DNA from: Agrypnia vestita | Lineage: Eukaryota; Arthropoda; Insecta; Trichoptera; Phryganeidae | Direction: 5' to 3' | NCBI GenBank assembly: GCA_016648135.1 | Contig: JADDOH010010016.1 | Span: 1 to 64,000, forward strand | DNA: 64,000 nt | Shown here: in pieces, positions 43,320 to 53,609 of the stretch | How positions within the stretch are numbered: the stretch's first letter is position 1 | Layout of the letters: each line of letters begins with the position of its first letter | The notes under the pieces: generated by a model | Seen by the model: the letters and a program-made list of their open reading frames with translations, nothing else | Database searches by the model: none | What the model was told of the DNA's origin: nothing | Translations under genes and position numbers: made by a program

Positions 43320-43680
43320 GTTAAGTCGGGCAACAGATGTCGCCTCGGTGCAGCCGGCAGCGCGTGCGTGGCCGGCGCGGCGCGGGACAGCACGGCGCGC
43401 AGATGCTAATCCGGCCGCGGCTGCGGTGCGTGTTCCCGCCGAGTGGCGCTATCGGCGGATCGGGCGCACTCGGCGCAGCGCGCTGCAGCTCCTCCCGCCA
43501 CAGCGCGCCGGGTTATCAGATCGGAAAATGGACCGAGGAAATAATTTGCGAACGCTCGCGTATAAGTACGCAGATTGTATCTCCTTATTTATTTATTTAT
43601 TATTTTTGTTTTAATAGCGCCTGATCGATGTTTCCCCGAGCTGTGCGCGCGCGCACGATTTGATGACAATACAGCCTACG
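43320..43680. promoter_or_regulatory. CpG-dense island-like patch
   Basis: About 200 bp of very GC- and CpG-rich DNA (GCGTGCGTGGCCGGCGCGG at 43361, GCGCACTCGGCGCAGCGCGC at 43463) in strongly AT-rich surroundings, followed by GTGCGCGCGCGCACG at 43642. Overlapping Arg/Ala-rich frames (88 and 95 codons) are typical translations of such DNA and not evidence for a protein. It may be a promoter or first exon of an unseen host gene. Confidence 0.35.
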
Positions 43681-43784
43681 CAAAAAAATTATAGCGCAAC
43701 AGGATTTTTATTTCTTGGTTTTCTTTTTTTACATTTCTTAAGACTTGCGTGCGACATGTTATGACATAGCTGTGGAGATTGAGG

Positions 43785-43940
43785 GTAACACTGTCCGATC
43801 ACATAGCCAGAATGGATAGCGGACGTGAATTCGTGCATACAGCGGATAATCCAGAAATCCCATCTGGACGACGCCTACTGGGAACATCACTTAAAAGATG
43901 TAGGGACAGCTGGACCCCATCATCCTAGAGACGTAGTTTT
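43785..43940 (+). pseudogene. LINE C-terminus, L2-like
   Basis: The plus-strand frame reads LSDHIARMDSGREF, then NPEIPSGRRLLGTSLKRCRD, then SWTPSS and a stop. Compare WAGHIAR, then W-P-GRR--GRP--RW-D in L2-type elements. Several key residues are lost. Confidence 0.6.
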
Positions 43941-43989
43941 CTGTACCACAGATCGACAGATCTAACGAAAGAAAAATAAGTAGAAGAAG

Positions 43990-44151
43990 TTTTTTTTACG
44001 CTTCAAGCAAAGAGGCCTAATTACTGAAGCGAAATATATCACAAAATACCTAGGCTTGAGCAAATCATATAAATTAATTTGACTAGACTGGGAATCGAAC
44101 CAGGAACTCTCAGAGTGAGAAGCCAGGGTCATGGCCCCTGGGCTATGAGCT
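43990..44151 (-). mobile_element. tRNA-derived SINE S1, minus copy
   Basis: Minus strand: GGTTCGATTCCCAGTC (B box, 44102-44087), head GCTCATAGCCCAGGGGCC, body GCTCAAGCCTAGGTATTTTG and CGCTTCAGTAATTAGGCC, with A-rich 3' end (poly-T at 43990-43997 on plus). Same layout as 34175-34345. Confidence 0.75.
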
Positions 44152-44204
44152 TACATTTAAATGAAGATATATAAGAAGTATAAGCGTCAAATCAGTATTC
44201 TTTG

Positions 44205-44280
44205 AAAATATGACGAGCGTACTGCTTGCCTGGTACAAGGCTCGAATCCCCGAGAGTTGGATCACTAGGAGAATGTTTTT
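44205..44280 (+). mobile_element. Possible SINE head fragment
   Basis: GGCTCGAATCCCC at 44239 resembles a B box and is preceded by GTACTGCTTGCCTGGTAC. Too short to assign to S1 firmly. Confidence 0.35.
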
Positions 44281-44624
44281 ACTACTATACTAAAAAATGC
44301 ATGAAGCCGCAAACGTTTTTTTTATTATTATTATTTATCATAAAAACAATACATTGCTTATTTCAAACTCAGGCCATTAACCAAATCGTGAGTATCTTCG
44401 GCCTGCTTTAGCAGCATACTTTATGTATTTAATGTATCAATGCAGTGCGATTACGTAAAAATATTAAAATATTAATATAATGTATTCTAGGTGTTCACGT
44501 TATTTTCAAGAAAATATATGTTGTGTAAGAGTGACTTTTCAAGTGATGATAGGGTATCGCAAGAATACCAGCAACAATGTAAGGGTTAGCTAAATACATA
44601 TTTAATGTATTTATGCTTATGAAA

Positions 44625-44775
44625 GATGGATTCCCAGAGTTCTGAAGTGGAGACCTTGGGAAAATAAAGAGACCTTAAGATGGGCCGACGATACAGTCGC
44701 TATGAGGGGGGAAATAAATAAGAGGCCCATATCCAGCAGTGGAGAGATGAAAGCTGAAGAAGAAGAAGATGGTTA
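44625..44775 (+). pseudogene. LINE L2 3' end with (GAA)n tail
   Basis: GATGGATTCCCAGAGTTCTG and GATGGGCCGACGATACAG match L2 at 39895 and 39964; CCCATATCCAGCAGTGGAG and GCTGAAGAAGAAGAAG match its end. Internal deletions remove the GRPQKGW block. Same (GAA)n tail. Confidence 0.7.
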
Positions 44776-45194
44776 TAAGCAAAACCTTGAGCTACAGGGT
44801 TACTAAGAATAATCCGATGATTTGGATACGAAAGGAAAAATCCTTAAAATAACAAAAACCCGGAAATCGCAATATTACTTGCGATATTCAGAAAAATACC
44901 AGATCCTGCGCAGAAAGGGTTCTGGAAGAACGTTGAACTATCATTACAGCAACTTATGTTGATTACGAACAATTCATTAATTTCAATACAAGTTAAATTA
45001 AATGACATAAACAATTCCAATTGGAATGTTTTCCAATTAGATTTCAGAGTTTTTTATTATTTTATTTAACTTGTGTTAAAGGGAATGAATTTTTCATATT
45101 CGATATAAGTTATTTTAATGATAGTCATAAATATCTAATTACTCTAAAGGGGAAGGGGTAACTTAAAATTTTATAACTAAGTCATTTGTAGGTG
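44776..45194. other. No gene seen
   Basis: AT-rich, nothing recognised. Confidence 0.5.
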
Positions 45195-45202
45195 GTATAT
45201 CC

Positions 45203-45244
45203 ACTGTTTGATAATGGCTTTGCAAGCCGAAACAGCTGTAACAC
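45203..45244 (+). ncRNA. Hammerhead-like motif with U3/A8 core (P5)
   Basis: TTGATAA at 45208-45214 replaces CTGATGA. Then comes an unpaired T, stem II GGCTT/AAGCC (45216-45220 with 45224-45228, loop TGC), GAA at 45229-45231, palindromic stem III ACAGCTGT (45232-45239), and H17 = A45240. Stem I pairs T45207-A45241, G45206-C45242 and T45205-A45243. Apart from U3 and A8, which can pair with each other, all core residues are canonical. Stem II and stem III differ in sequence from the P2 family, so the U3/A8 state is not just a shared local mutation of one copy. Confidence 0.6.
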
Positions 45245-45559
45245 TTAAAAATAGTTAACCCGCAGAACTTAATATTAATATTTATAAAATTTTAATTTAT
45301 TTTAAATTTCGGTAATAATAATATTCATTTAATTTAATTCATTTTAAATTTCATTAATAATTATTATTAAAATTTAATTTATTTTAAATTTCTCTAAAAA
45401 TAAATGTGGAGTTCTACAAATTAAACACAAAAATCATAAATAAAAAAAGCCTGGAAGTTTTCTAGATGCAGTAACGAAGTGAAAAGCTATCTTTTCGTTA
45501 CTTATTGCACGAATCTATACAAAAGTAAGCTGTGGTGCAGAAACTCTGCTGTCCTACAA
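45245..45559. other. No gene seen; AT-rich tract
   Basis: AATTTAATTTATTTTAAATTTC-like units repeat loosely at 45285-45395. TGGAGTTCTACAA at 45407 is the reverse of a motif near 4023 and 21484. Confidence 0.5.
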
Positions 45560-45930
45560 CTCTATGAGAGTGCAATATAATAATGGCTTCTGGATAATAC
45601 TCGTTCTACCCTGGCGTTGCAGTGCATCTCATATGTTCGCAGAACACAGGGTCCATGGCTTTGCTACTCTCCTTGCTACGACTGATGATAGCTAGCGCAA
45701 GAAAGAGGATGTGGGGGTCTAGGAACTCCATTAGTCAAGCAGCTGCCATGTGGCTTGACTCCCCAATGCACAGAAGATGGACACTGATTATGCAATAGTG
45801 TCTGTTCTCTATTATTTTTTATGTATTTATCTATTTTTATTATTATTTTCTACTTTCTATTTTTACTTAATGTATATATATCTATATGGCGAGGTGACAA
45901 TCTATTCTCAACAAGCTGAGATAAAGACCT
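45560..45930 (+). mobile_element. Probable LINE 3' end leading into (ATT)n tail
   Basis: A less AT-rich stretch (45600-45790) passes into T-rich sequence ending AGATAAAGACCT and then (ATT)n, as in LINEs with an ATT-type microsatellite tail. No protein motif survives. Confidence 0.4.
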
Positions 45931-45949
45931 ATTATTATTATTATTAATA

Positions 45950-45995
<46 letters not shown>

Positions 45996-46044
45996 TATTA
46001 TTATTATTATATTATTATTATTATTATTATTGTTATTATTATAT
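45931..46044 (+). repeat. (ATT)n microsatellite
   Basis: About 38 trinucleotides with rare interruptions. The poly-Leu open frame over it is an artefact. Confidence 0.95.
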
Positions 46045-46140
46045 TCAAGTATGGACCGTTATTAATTTTGAAAAAAATCACGCGTTCATTAAACACATAA
46101 TTAAAGACATTTATAAATACATTTTAATGTGAAACCAGAA

Positions 46141-46390
46141 AAAGTTGTCGTGGTAATTTACGCTGCCGCGTATTTCACCCAAAGTGCGCTACCAACGCCG
46201 ACGGACGAGTGATTGATGATTATCGAAAAGCGTGAAGGTGTTGGTTATCTCTTTAATATTTCATCGCGCGGCTTTAGGGCCGAACTGGTAACACCGCGCG
46301 GCGCTCCGGGATGGACGCTGACAGGTTGAGAAAGCACTGCCGGTGGCCCGAACAAGTGCTTAAGTTATTTTAAACCGCGACCCACCGTGT
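46141..46390. promoter_or_regulatory. GC-rich patch of unknown role
   Basis: CpG-rich (ACACCGCGCGGCGCTCCGG at 46292) between AT-rich flanks. GTATTTCACCCAAAGTGCGC at 46170 resembles, reversed, the ACTTTGGGTGAG end motif of the 60.8-kb TIR element. No protein motif. Confidence 0.25.
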
Positions 46391-47019
46391 GATCGTCCTG
46401 TTCTTTGACCCGCGCATTTGGAAAAAATAGAATGCGAGAAATTTATCCGAAATGTGACAAATAAATGTGGAATTTTGACTGCTATTCCAGTCGCACATCG
46501 TTGGGTTGCAAAATACTACAGAGGCAGAAGGAACCTTGTAAAGTTTGACAGTATTATGAGAGTCGGATATTGGAATCGACACCAACCGGTAAACAAAAAA
46601 AACAAAAAAATATTTAAAAAATTATAAAATAAGTTACGGAGAGATATATGTGTATTTTTTATCGTCTGTTGTAATACTTACATTTAGATGAAACAAATTA
46701 GATCACTGATTTAGAAAAATACCCAATGAAGTAGTAGGTACCTCAGTAGGCTGAGTAGAATAGAAAACTGGCGCGCCGAACAGAACGATTTGGCGAAAAC
46801 ATAAGTCCATAATATATGCCCTCCACCTTGCTTAGAATTCTCACATCATTGAGTACTCTTCACAAACATAATAGAAACAGTTCTAAGGTTTCTAACGTAG
46901 CCCGACTGGCAGCTACTTACGTGTACGTAGGTACTTAACAAACGGATGCCACTATTATCGGCTATAACTTGGTATTTTTTTGAATTCGCCTTTTTAGAAA
47001 TATCTAGGTAGGTCATCAT
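46391..47019. other. No gene seen
   Basis: Two antiparallel 70-codon frames at 46370-46627 lack known motifs. Confidence 0.5.
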
Positions 47020-47280
47020 CATCATTACTCTTGGCACTACAACCCCTGGTGAGTCTTAGCCTCCTCAAGAATCTTCCTCCATTCATTTCGGCTTTGTGCC
47101 AGCTCTCTCTCAAGTTCCGAAGCTCCAAGGCAGAGATGTCTTTGAGGACGTTGTCTCTCCATCTTAATTTTGGCCTTCCTAAGCTCCTTCGCCCTATTGG
47201 CCTTGAGTTTGGTGCTTGACGCTTGGACATTCTCTCCACGTGACCGAGCCACCGAAGTCTTCCCAGTTTTATAAATTTTG
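47020..47280 (-). pseudogene. LINE ORF2 C-terminus (family L5) with (ATG)n tail
   Basis: The minus-strand frame from about 47280 reads LGRLRWLGHVERMSKRQAP, RRSLGRPKLRWRDNVLKDI, and after a frameshift NEWRKILEEAKTHQGL and a stop. The last motif (W---EEAKTH-GL) is diagnostic of a LINE family common in insects. The coding end is followed at 47034-47021 by a short (ATG)n tract, the family's tail. One frameshift near 47100. Confidence 0.8.
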
Positions 47281-48084
47281 TGACGTTTGGCTTCTTAAAC
47301 AGAGTATAGAGCTACCTAGGTAGGTAGGTATTCTCCCTTAACTTAAGGCAAAATACAACGATATTTATGTTTTCTTACGTGAATTTTATTATATTTTTCT
47401 TTTATATAATAAAATAATATATATGTAGGTACGTATAGTTGGAAATATGTCAAACTCGAAGGCATATACGGCAACGTATCATCTATTATGATTGCTTCAA
47501 AAACGCAGTATGCAGCGCGAGGTTTTTCCATTAGATATCAATTTCAAAAAATAACCAAATCGTATGAAAACAGCAGATACCTGATGGGCGACAGCTAATC
47601 GCAGAAAATCGATAGCCGATTGCTTAACTATTAGTATAATTTTAATGTACCGGATTAAATCTAGATTGTATTATGTGAACATTAAAAAATGTTGTATATA
47701 TTGCGTTGAATTGCTTCCTTCGCCGAAACAACCAAACAATTATTGATGTATTTGAAAATTATATTATCATGCAAATTTGGAAATTGGAAATAATATATAT
47801 ATATTTTGGTATAAGCACATGTGCATGCTAATACACTTATTATTATACAGCAGAATTATTAGTAAAATTCTCTTCAACCGCGGCACAATAGGCAATGGAT
47901 AAAATCATCTGCGTGCATTGTTTGACGTTGCATGACGGAGACTCGCCAAATTGTCACCGAGTACAATCACCCTTATTGCAACGATCATAAACAACCCAAT
48001 CCCTTGGCGATGAATACATTAAAGTTTTATCTAAATTGCCACCCTTTGTTGGTCCGGCTTATCAATCACGTAGCATCGGCCATT
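47281..48084. other. No gene seen
   Basis: Short unrelated frames only. Confidence 0.5.
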
Positions 48085-48116
48085 AAAATGGCGGCCTCCG
48101 ACATCAAGATGGCGGC
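48085..48116 (+). promoter_or_regulatory. Pair of YY1/Pho-like sites
   Basis: AAAATGGCGGC (48085-48095) and AAGATGGCGGC (48106-48116) lie 21 bp apart, i.e. about two helical turns, in a locally GC-richer stretch. Both fit the YY1/Pleiohomeotic consensus. Binding and function are not shown. Confidence 0.4.
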
Positions 48117-48209
48117 CGTGTCAGGGGCCAGGGAATGGCACCAACCTCAGGTGCAGGGTTGCCAACTGGTTAGGGAGGCAGAGGCAATGACAACCAGGTG
48201 GTAAATGGG

Positions 48210-50310
48210 AATGATGGAAAACGTATATTTTGTGGAGCAAGACTTATGAAATGGGTTAAAAGCATTAGATTTACTTATTTTGTAAGAAATGGTAAATGTA
48301 AAAAAATAATGCAGATAGATATTTGAAAACCTTAAAAAATCATTCGTTATAACAATTTTCTACCTGCATTATATAATTTTAATAATTTTCTTTTAAAGGC
48401 ATTGAACGTCAATTTCCTATACATAACTTATGTCTATACCTTACCACAAATTTACAATAGTGCCAAATGTATTAAATAATTTTGTTGAAAAAATACAATT
48501 CTACATGAAGTCATCAAATTTTGTCATTATACGAGAATCATGGGCTCAATAATAGAATTATATAACTTACATTTTAGCAGTATTGAAATATTTACACTAA
48601 AAAATAGTAAGCTTTTTAATGCTTAAACTAAATAATTTAAACACGCTATTATAATCAAGCTATTAATCATTTACAAAAATGAATAAAGTTTAATTGCTCT
48701 AACTGAATATCTGGAATTATCTATTTTTTTCACTGATTTAATTGATCTAATTTATCTCAGGGGTTATAAAGCAATAAATAAGTTATATTACAAAAAATCT
48801 CAATTAGGATTGATTAGTGAGAAGTCCTTAATAAGTATGAAAACTTTTCTAAACATTTCTCAAAATAACACTTTTTCAGTAATCTAGTTCTAGAATACAG
48901 CCCATTTGTACCAAATGAAAATGACAATAATAAAAAATGAATGGTAGCTTGGCTATTGCGATTTTCATTCCTATAAAATGAAAAATTAATAAATAAAAAT
49001 AAATAATTTTGGCGCATTGAACTCAACGTCGATTTTTGTGCAAAGATTGTAGAAAAATATAATAATTACATTCATATACCTAATTTACATAAAGCGTGTA
49101 GCTTGGTATTATATCTATTATGATTGCTGAATTTTTTTTATTTATTTCCGATCTAATTTAGTTAATTCTGTATAATATATGCCTATTGTGCACAGTATTG
49201 TGCGTGAGGATAGATATTGTACAATTTTTTAATGAATAAATAGTGCAAAATTCTGTCATCCCTGCTCAAGCTGTGGGCAATACTCATCGCTTCCGTACTG
49301 ATTAAACTCGCCGTATAATTTAATTTAATTGCTTTTTCCAAATCAAACACACGTAACATAACAAACTGCCAGTGAACTGAAAAGGCTTGGATTGTAAATA
49401 TTTTCGAACCAAAAATATCGTGACTAAGATAAGAATCAATATAGGTATCTATATGAACAAGAGCGAGTTGTATACAAATTTTAAATATTTGATCACAGAA
49501 ATTCTATTTTGTTTTTTAAATACGTATTTTTAGAAGAAAAATCGAAACGCGCGACCCCTGGTTAATAACAGATTTACATAAAAATAATCGCTTCTAAAAG
49601 AAATCTCGATCAAAGCCAAATATTGTCAGAGAGGAAAATTCCAATTAAATATTGTCAACGGTGCAACAGGCAGGCACGCAGATATCTAACATATTTGAAG
49701 TATGTACCTACTCGAAGGGGACCTTTGATCTGACTTTCTCTTTTCAAAAGGGCAAAATCGAACTGTCAGAGAGGGGGCAATGGGTGATATTTGGCAACCG
49801 AAATAAGCTAGTTGAGCAGGTACACACCGCAGTTCACGATGTGACCGATTTACCCGGTGGAAATAAAGTGAAATAAAAAGGTTGCTCCGGTTTTCCGCCA
49901 TTTTACGTCGACATCTGACGGCGGATGGCAGATTGACATTTTATGCAAAGACGGTCTGGAAGCGGGAAGCTGAGACCGGTATTCGGAAAGGAATATCTAT
50001 GTACTTCTGTTTTGTTTATGGTATTTTGACAAGCTCGCGAGACTTGCGGCGGTACAATGCAGACGTGTTTTTTTAACATTATGTAAATGATTCATGGTAC
50101 AAATACATGTCTGTTATTTACTAAGATGGTTAGCGAAAACGGTTATAGAATTTAATTTTATGAACCTCTTGAGCTTACAATGGTTGAAAACATTGTACAT
50201 CTGCGTACCTACCTATCTAAGTTTATCTGAAATTATTACGTTCTAGAGAGCCATCGTTCATGAAATACGTAACATGGTTGCAAATACTACATGATTCTAA
50301 TCTTATATAA
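48210..50310. other. No gene seen
   Basis: Two kilobases of AT-rich DNA. 49650-50080 is somewhat GC-richer, with overlapping 64-74 codon frames that have no known motif. Confidence 0.5.
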
Positions 50311-51245
50311 TACTAGCTGTAACCCGTCAAAAATGACGGTTCTTATACATGTCGGTTCCTAAGGAATAAGAATGTATTTATTTTATTTAAAATACATTTT
50401 CGTAAAAGAAATTTTTTTGGGAAAAATTTTTTTGGAAAAAAAAAAATTATAGGGAAAAAATTTCTGGGAAAAAAGGTTTTTCGGAAAAAAAATTTAAGGA
50501 CGGACAGACTAAATAACTAACTAACTAACTAACCATCACGCCGTTTCCCCGCAGGGGTAGGCAGAGAGGATTGAACGCCACACTCTTCTATCCTGGCACG
50601 CCACTTTTGCTTCGGCCACATTCATACACCTTCTCATACAAGTTCTAAGGTTGTTGCGGCTTTTAACGGGGCCATCCTCAAACACTTGTTGTATCTGATC
50701 GTGCCAGGTCTTTCGCGGACGCCCTCTATTTCTGTTGCCTTCAACACTCGCCTCATATATTTTCTTAACCATCCTTTCCTTTTTCATACGTTCCACATGA
50801 CCAAACCATCTCAGCACTCCTTTCTTTATTCTATCTACAGCCAGCATTGCATTCACGTCTAATTTGTTCATTCCTTACTCTATCGACCAAAGATTTTCCA
50901 CACAAGCGTCTTAGTGACCGCATTTCTACCGCATTCAGTCTACTTTCATTCCTCTTTCGCCAATTCCAGGCTTCACTTCCATACATTAGGGACAGACAGA
51001 CAACGATATTACTGTAATTGGGATAATTCATAACATCATATTATTCATTCTAAAACAATTCACGAATTTGAGAATATACATAGAGGAAAATATATACAGA
51101 GGAAAAAATTTGTAGGAAAAAAGGTCGGAAGAAAAAAAAATTTACGGACGGACAGACAGACAACAAAATTACTGTAATTGGGATAATTTATAACATCATA
51201 TTATAATCATTCTAAAACAATTTACGAATTTGAGAATATACACAA
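50311..51245. repeat. Tandemly duplicated block, first copy split by LINE L1
   Basis: The block has an A-rich GGAAAAAAATTT-type region, GGACGGACAGACAGAC, then ATTACTGTAATTGGGATAAT and GAATTTGAGAATATAC. The first copy is 50400-50509 plus 50990-51077; the second, uninterrupted, is 51078-51242. The beginning (ACTAGCTGTAACCCGTC at about 50314) resembles the 5' end of dispersed repeats seen in many insects. Confidence 0.8.
50510..50990 (-). mobile_element. LINE L1, 5'-truncated insertion with target duplication
   Basis: On the minus strand: LMYGSEAWNWRKRNESRLN, AVEMRSLRRLCGKSLVDRV, then (after a frameshift near 50850) GVLRWFGHVERM, NRGRPRKTWHDQIQQVFED and VWRSILSAYPCGETA. This is the post-RT C-terminal region of L1. 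The element ends in (GTTA)n (50511-50534 on plus as AACT repeats). GGACAGAC occurs at 50502-50509 and 50990-50997 as a target duplication, confirmed by the empty site in the sister block at about 51150. Confidence 0.85.
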
Positions 51246-51509
51246 ATTTATTTTGAAAATCAGCACCTAACTTCACATTTGTACCTACACTTTAATGTAA
51301 TTAAAAATGGTACATTTGCAATTAGAAGAAGACAAGGAATAAGGAGGTATTTTCAATTATCCATTTTCCATAAAATCACGACAAGGAGTGGACTGGGGCA
51401 ACCATTCTCAAGCTTATACAGTCTGTATATATTAATGTTTTGTGGTTCTTCATGAATACCATTTCATTCATTCGCTTCTTCTTGTTGTATTACTATTACT
51501 ATTCTATTA

Positions 51510-51663
51510 TTTTTATCTTTAACACTACGACAAATCATAACGTCCATTAACTGAAGCAAAGTCAATCACAAAATCTAACAGTATTATGACCTCACCAGGA
51601 ATTGAACTCGGAACTCACGGAAAGAAAAGCCATTCTCGTACCCAGTAGACTACAAGGGCCGCC
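51510..51663 (-). mobile_element. tRNA-derived SINE S1, minus copy (old)
   Basis: Minus strand: GAGTTCAATTCCTGGTGAGG (B box region, 51612-51593), head GGCGGCCCTTGTAGTCTACTG, body TTTGTGATTGACTTTGCTTC. More diverged than the copies at 34175 and 43990. Confidence 0.65.
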
Positions 51664-51731
51664 ACGATGGCTAATGAAGAATAGTATCAATTTGTTAAAT
51701 GAATTCAGCCTACAGTTTTTATGTTTTGTAT

Positions 51732-53272
51732 TGTCACGTGTCGTGACTACGGGAGGAACGAATGAAAACTCTGGAAATTAATTAGCGATTTATTAATTAA
51801 TCATTAATTAACTATTCAATATACAAATTAAGCTTAACACTATTCTTTAATTTCTAATTTATCTTTAAACACTTTTTCTCAGTATATCACTCGTAAACGA
51901 AAACTTTATTATCGCTGGGTAACACGTATTTAACATTCACTAGATCATTCCATTCAGTTATCGCTCGCAGTATTTATCGCATTTAATTATTTCGCCAATT
52001 AGCGCGTAATGTCTCCATGGCTGTTCAACTTGTATATGGATAATGTGTGAAAGAACTGGAATGTGTGAATGTACGAGCGAAAATGAGTAATTTGTATGCT
52101 GTTTACTGTACGCGGATGATGCAGTATTAATGGCAAATAGCGAACAAGACTTACAAAGTCTAGTAAGCAGGATGTATGATGTATGCAAGGAAAGTGACCT
52201 TATTATGAATGTAAGTAAACAAATCAAAAGTGATGGTATTCGAAAAGGAAGAAAGTAAGACGTGTGAAATACTAGTAGGCAATTAATGTTTGGAACAAGT
52301 AGATGAGTTTGTGTACTTGAGAAGTAGGTATGTTCGATAGAAGAGGGAATATTGAGAAAGATATAGAGAGGAGAGTGACTGCCGGGAATAGGGTGAACGG
52401 TGCTTTGAATGCAATAATTTCTAATAGAAATATCTCTACCGAGGCAAAACTAGCGGTACATAATGTAGTTCTGGTGCCGACACTAATGTATGTAAGTGAA
52501 GCCTGGAGCAGGCAGAAGAGGAACGAAAGTAGATTGCAGTGGAGATGAGATCCCTTAGACGTATGTGTGACAAATCCATGTATGATAGAGTAAAGAAAGA
52601 AGATATTAGGAATGAATGCAAAGCTGATCGTAGCATAATACATAGAATAAAAATAGGGGCGCTCAGGTGGTTTGAGCATGTTGAGCGAATGAATGGGGAA
52701 AGAATGGTAAGAAAGACATATAATGCAAGTGATGACGGCGCCAGAAAGAGAGGGCGACCACGGAAGACGTGGCATGACCAGATTAACCAGATACTGGAAG
52801 ATGGTCCTGTTAGAAGCCTCAACAACCGTCGAGCGAAAGTTGTATGTCAGGACAGAAGAGTATGGCGCTCTATCCTCTCTGCCTACCCCCACGGGGAAAC
52901 GGCGAGATGGAAAGTTAGTTAGTTAGTTAGCTTGATTATTCGCTTTATTTATCGCTTCGATTCCTCACAACAGACCACACTGGGCGTCGTCTTGCGTGTA
53001 CTTTGCGACCGATTTGAACGAACTGTCAACGCGGCCGCCGCCGTATTAATACCCGAAAATGCTACTATTTTTCTAACTTCCTAAATTATTCCAGTGTTTA
53101 GGAGAAGGTCGTCGGTCGTTTCAGGCATTTCTGGACATTTGTAGACGTTTACCGAAGGTTGTAGATTACCCTAGTTGTCATAGGCTTTTAAGAAACTTTC
53201 GATAGTGTTATGATATGTTACAAGGAATTTGGGAAGTGCGTTAATTATTTTTATCATCTCGTTACAACTACA
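51732..53272 (+). mobile_element. LTR-like repeat A, interrupted by LINE L1
   Basis: The left part 51732-52004 starts TGTCACGTGTCGTGAC. The right part 52932-53272 ends near TTACAACTACA. Blocks ACTATTCTTTAATT, ATCACTCGT, AAAACTTTATTATCGC, TCGCTTCGAT, CCAGTGTTTA and ACGTTTACCGAAGGTTGTAG recur in order in repeat B (54699 to about 55400). Length without the insertion is about 600 bp. TG...CA ends and lack of coding suggest a solo LTR; no flanking duplication is certain. Confidence 0.5.
52005..52931 (+). pseudogene. LINE L1: RT palm to C-terminus, with (GTTA)n tail
   Basis: Starts at RVMSPWLFNLYMDNV (RT motif before the active site). It continues to LYADDAVLMANSEQDLQSLV, with the catalytic Y-A-DD at 52109-52120, then DIERRVTAGNRVNGALNAI, KLAVHNVVLVPTLMYVSEAW, AVEMRSLRRMCDKS, ALRWFEHVERMN, KRGRPRKTWHDQINQILED and WRSILSAYPHGETA, ending at a stop inside (GTTA)n (52914-52931). 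Frameshifts near 52220, 52320 and 52545 and several stops inactivate it. About 300 residues remain of the usual 900 or so. Inserted into LTR-like repeat A. The 206-codon frame on the opposite strand (52272-52892) is antisense noise. Confidence 0.85.
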
Positions 53273-53395
53273 ATTATATGTTTCCTTTTAGGATTAAGAA
53301 ACAGAGACTTTTCATTGAAATATGTAGATTGCTTAGAAGTCACTCATCGTATTAGGTTAATTCTATTTTTATTCTGAATCCTTTATTTTTGCACT

Positions 53396-53447
53396 CCTTG
53401 ACTGACCAAAAAAATGCTTCTGCATATTTTTTTTTTGGCCAGTCAAG
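53396..53447. repeat. Hairpin of about 22 bp
   Basis: CTTGACTGACCAAAAAAATG pairs with CATATTTTTTTTTTGGCCAG and TCAAG with few mismatches, around a small TTCT loop. Could be a MITE remnant or a small hairpin RNA. Confidence 0.6.
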
Positions 53448-53609
53448 TTTTACAGTTTTACATGACTCTTTATCAAAAGAATTAATTGTGACTCCCGATG
53501 AATAAACATTTGGCCGCCAAATAAATGTATATATCTACTAACATTATTATCGACTATCGACACATTTTTCATTTCGCACAATTCATCTGATGATTAGGTA
53601 ATAATATTG
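53448..53609. other. No feature
   Basis: AT-rich, ending at AAAATGGCGGC (53610-53620), another YY1/Pho-like site. Confidence 0.4.

Noticed and set aside
43337..43624. Arg/Ala-rich frames of 88 and 95 codons
   Set aside because: Overlapping frames in a CpG island-like patch; composition artefact.
45680..45712. CTGATGATAGCTAGCGCAAG as hammerhead core
   Set aside because: A GAAA follows, but the intervening bases form no stem adjoining the core and no palindromic stem III follows.
45950..46132. Poly-Leu/Tyr frame
   Set aside because: Translation of an (ATT)n microsatellite.
47037..47252. 71-codon minus frame as an independent small gene
   Set aside because: It contains the EEAKTHQGL terminus of LINE L5; part of a frameshifted relic.
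52272..52892. 206-codon minus-strand open frame, the longest in the window
   Set aside because: It is exactly antisense to the LINE L1 reverse transcriptase relic, whose translation on the plus strand shows Y-A-DD and GRPRKTW motifs; the minus frame has no motif.
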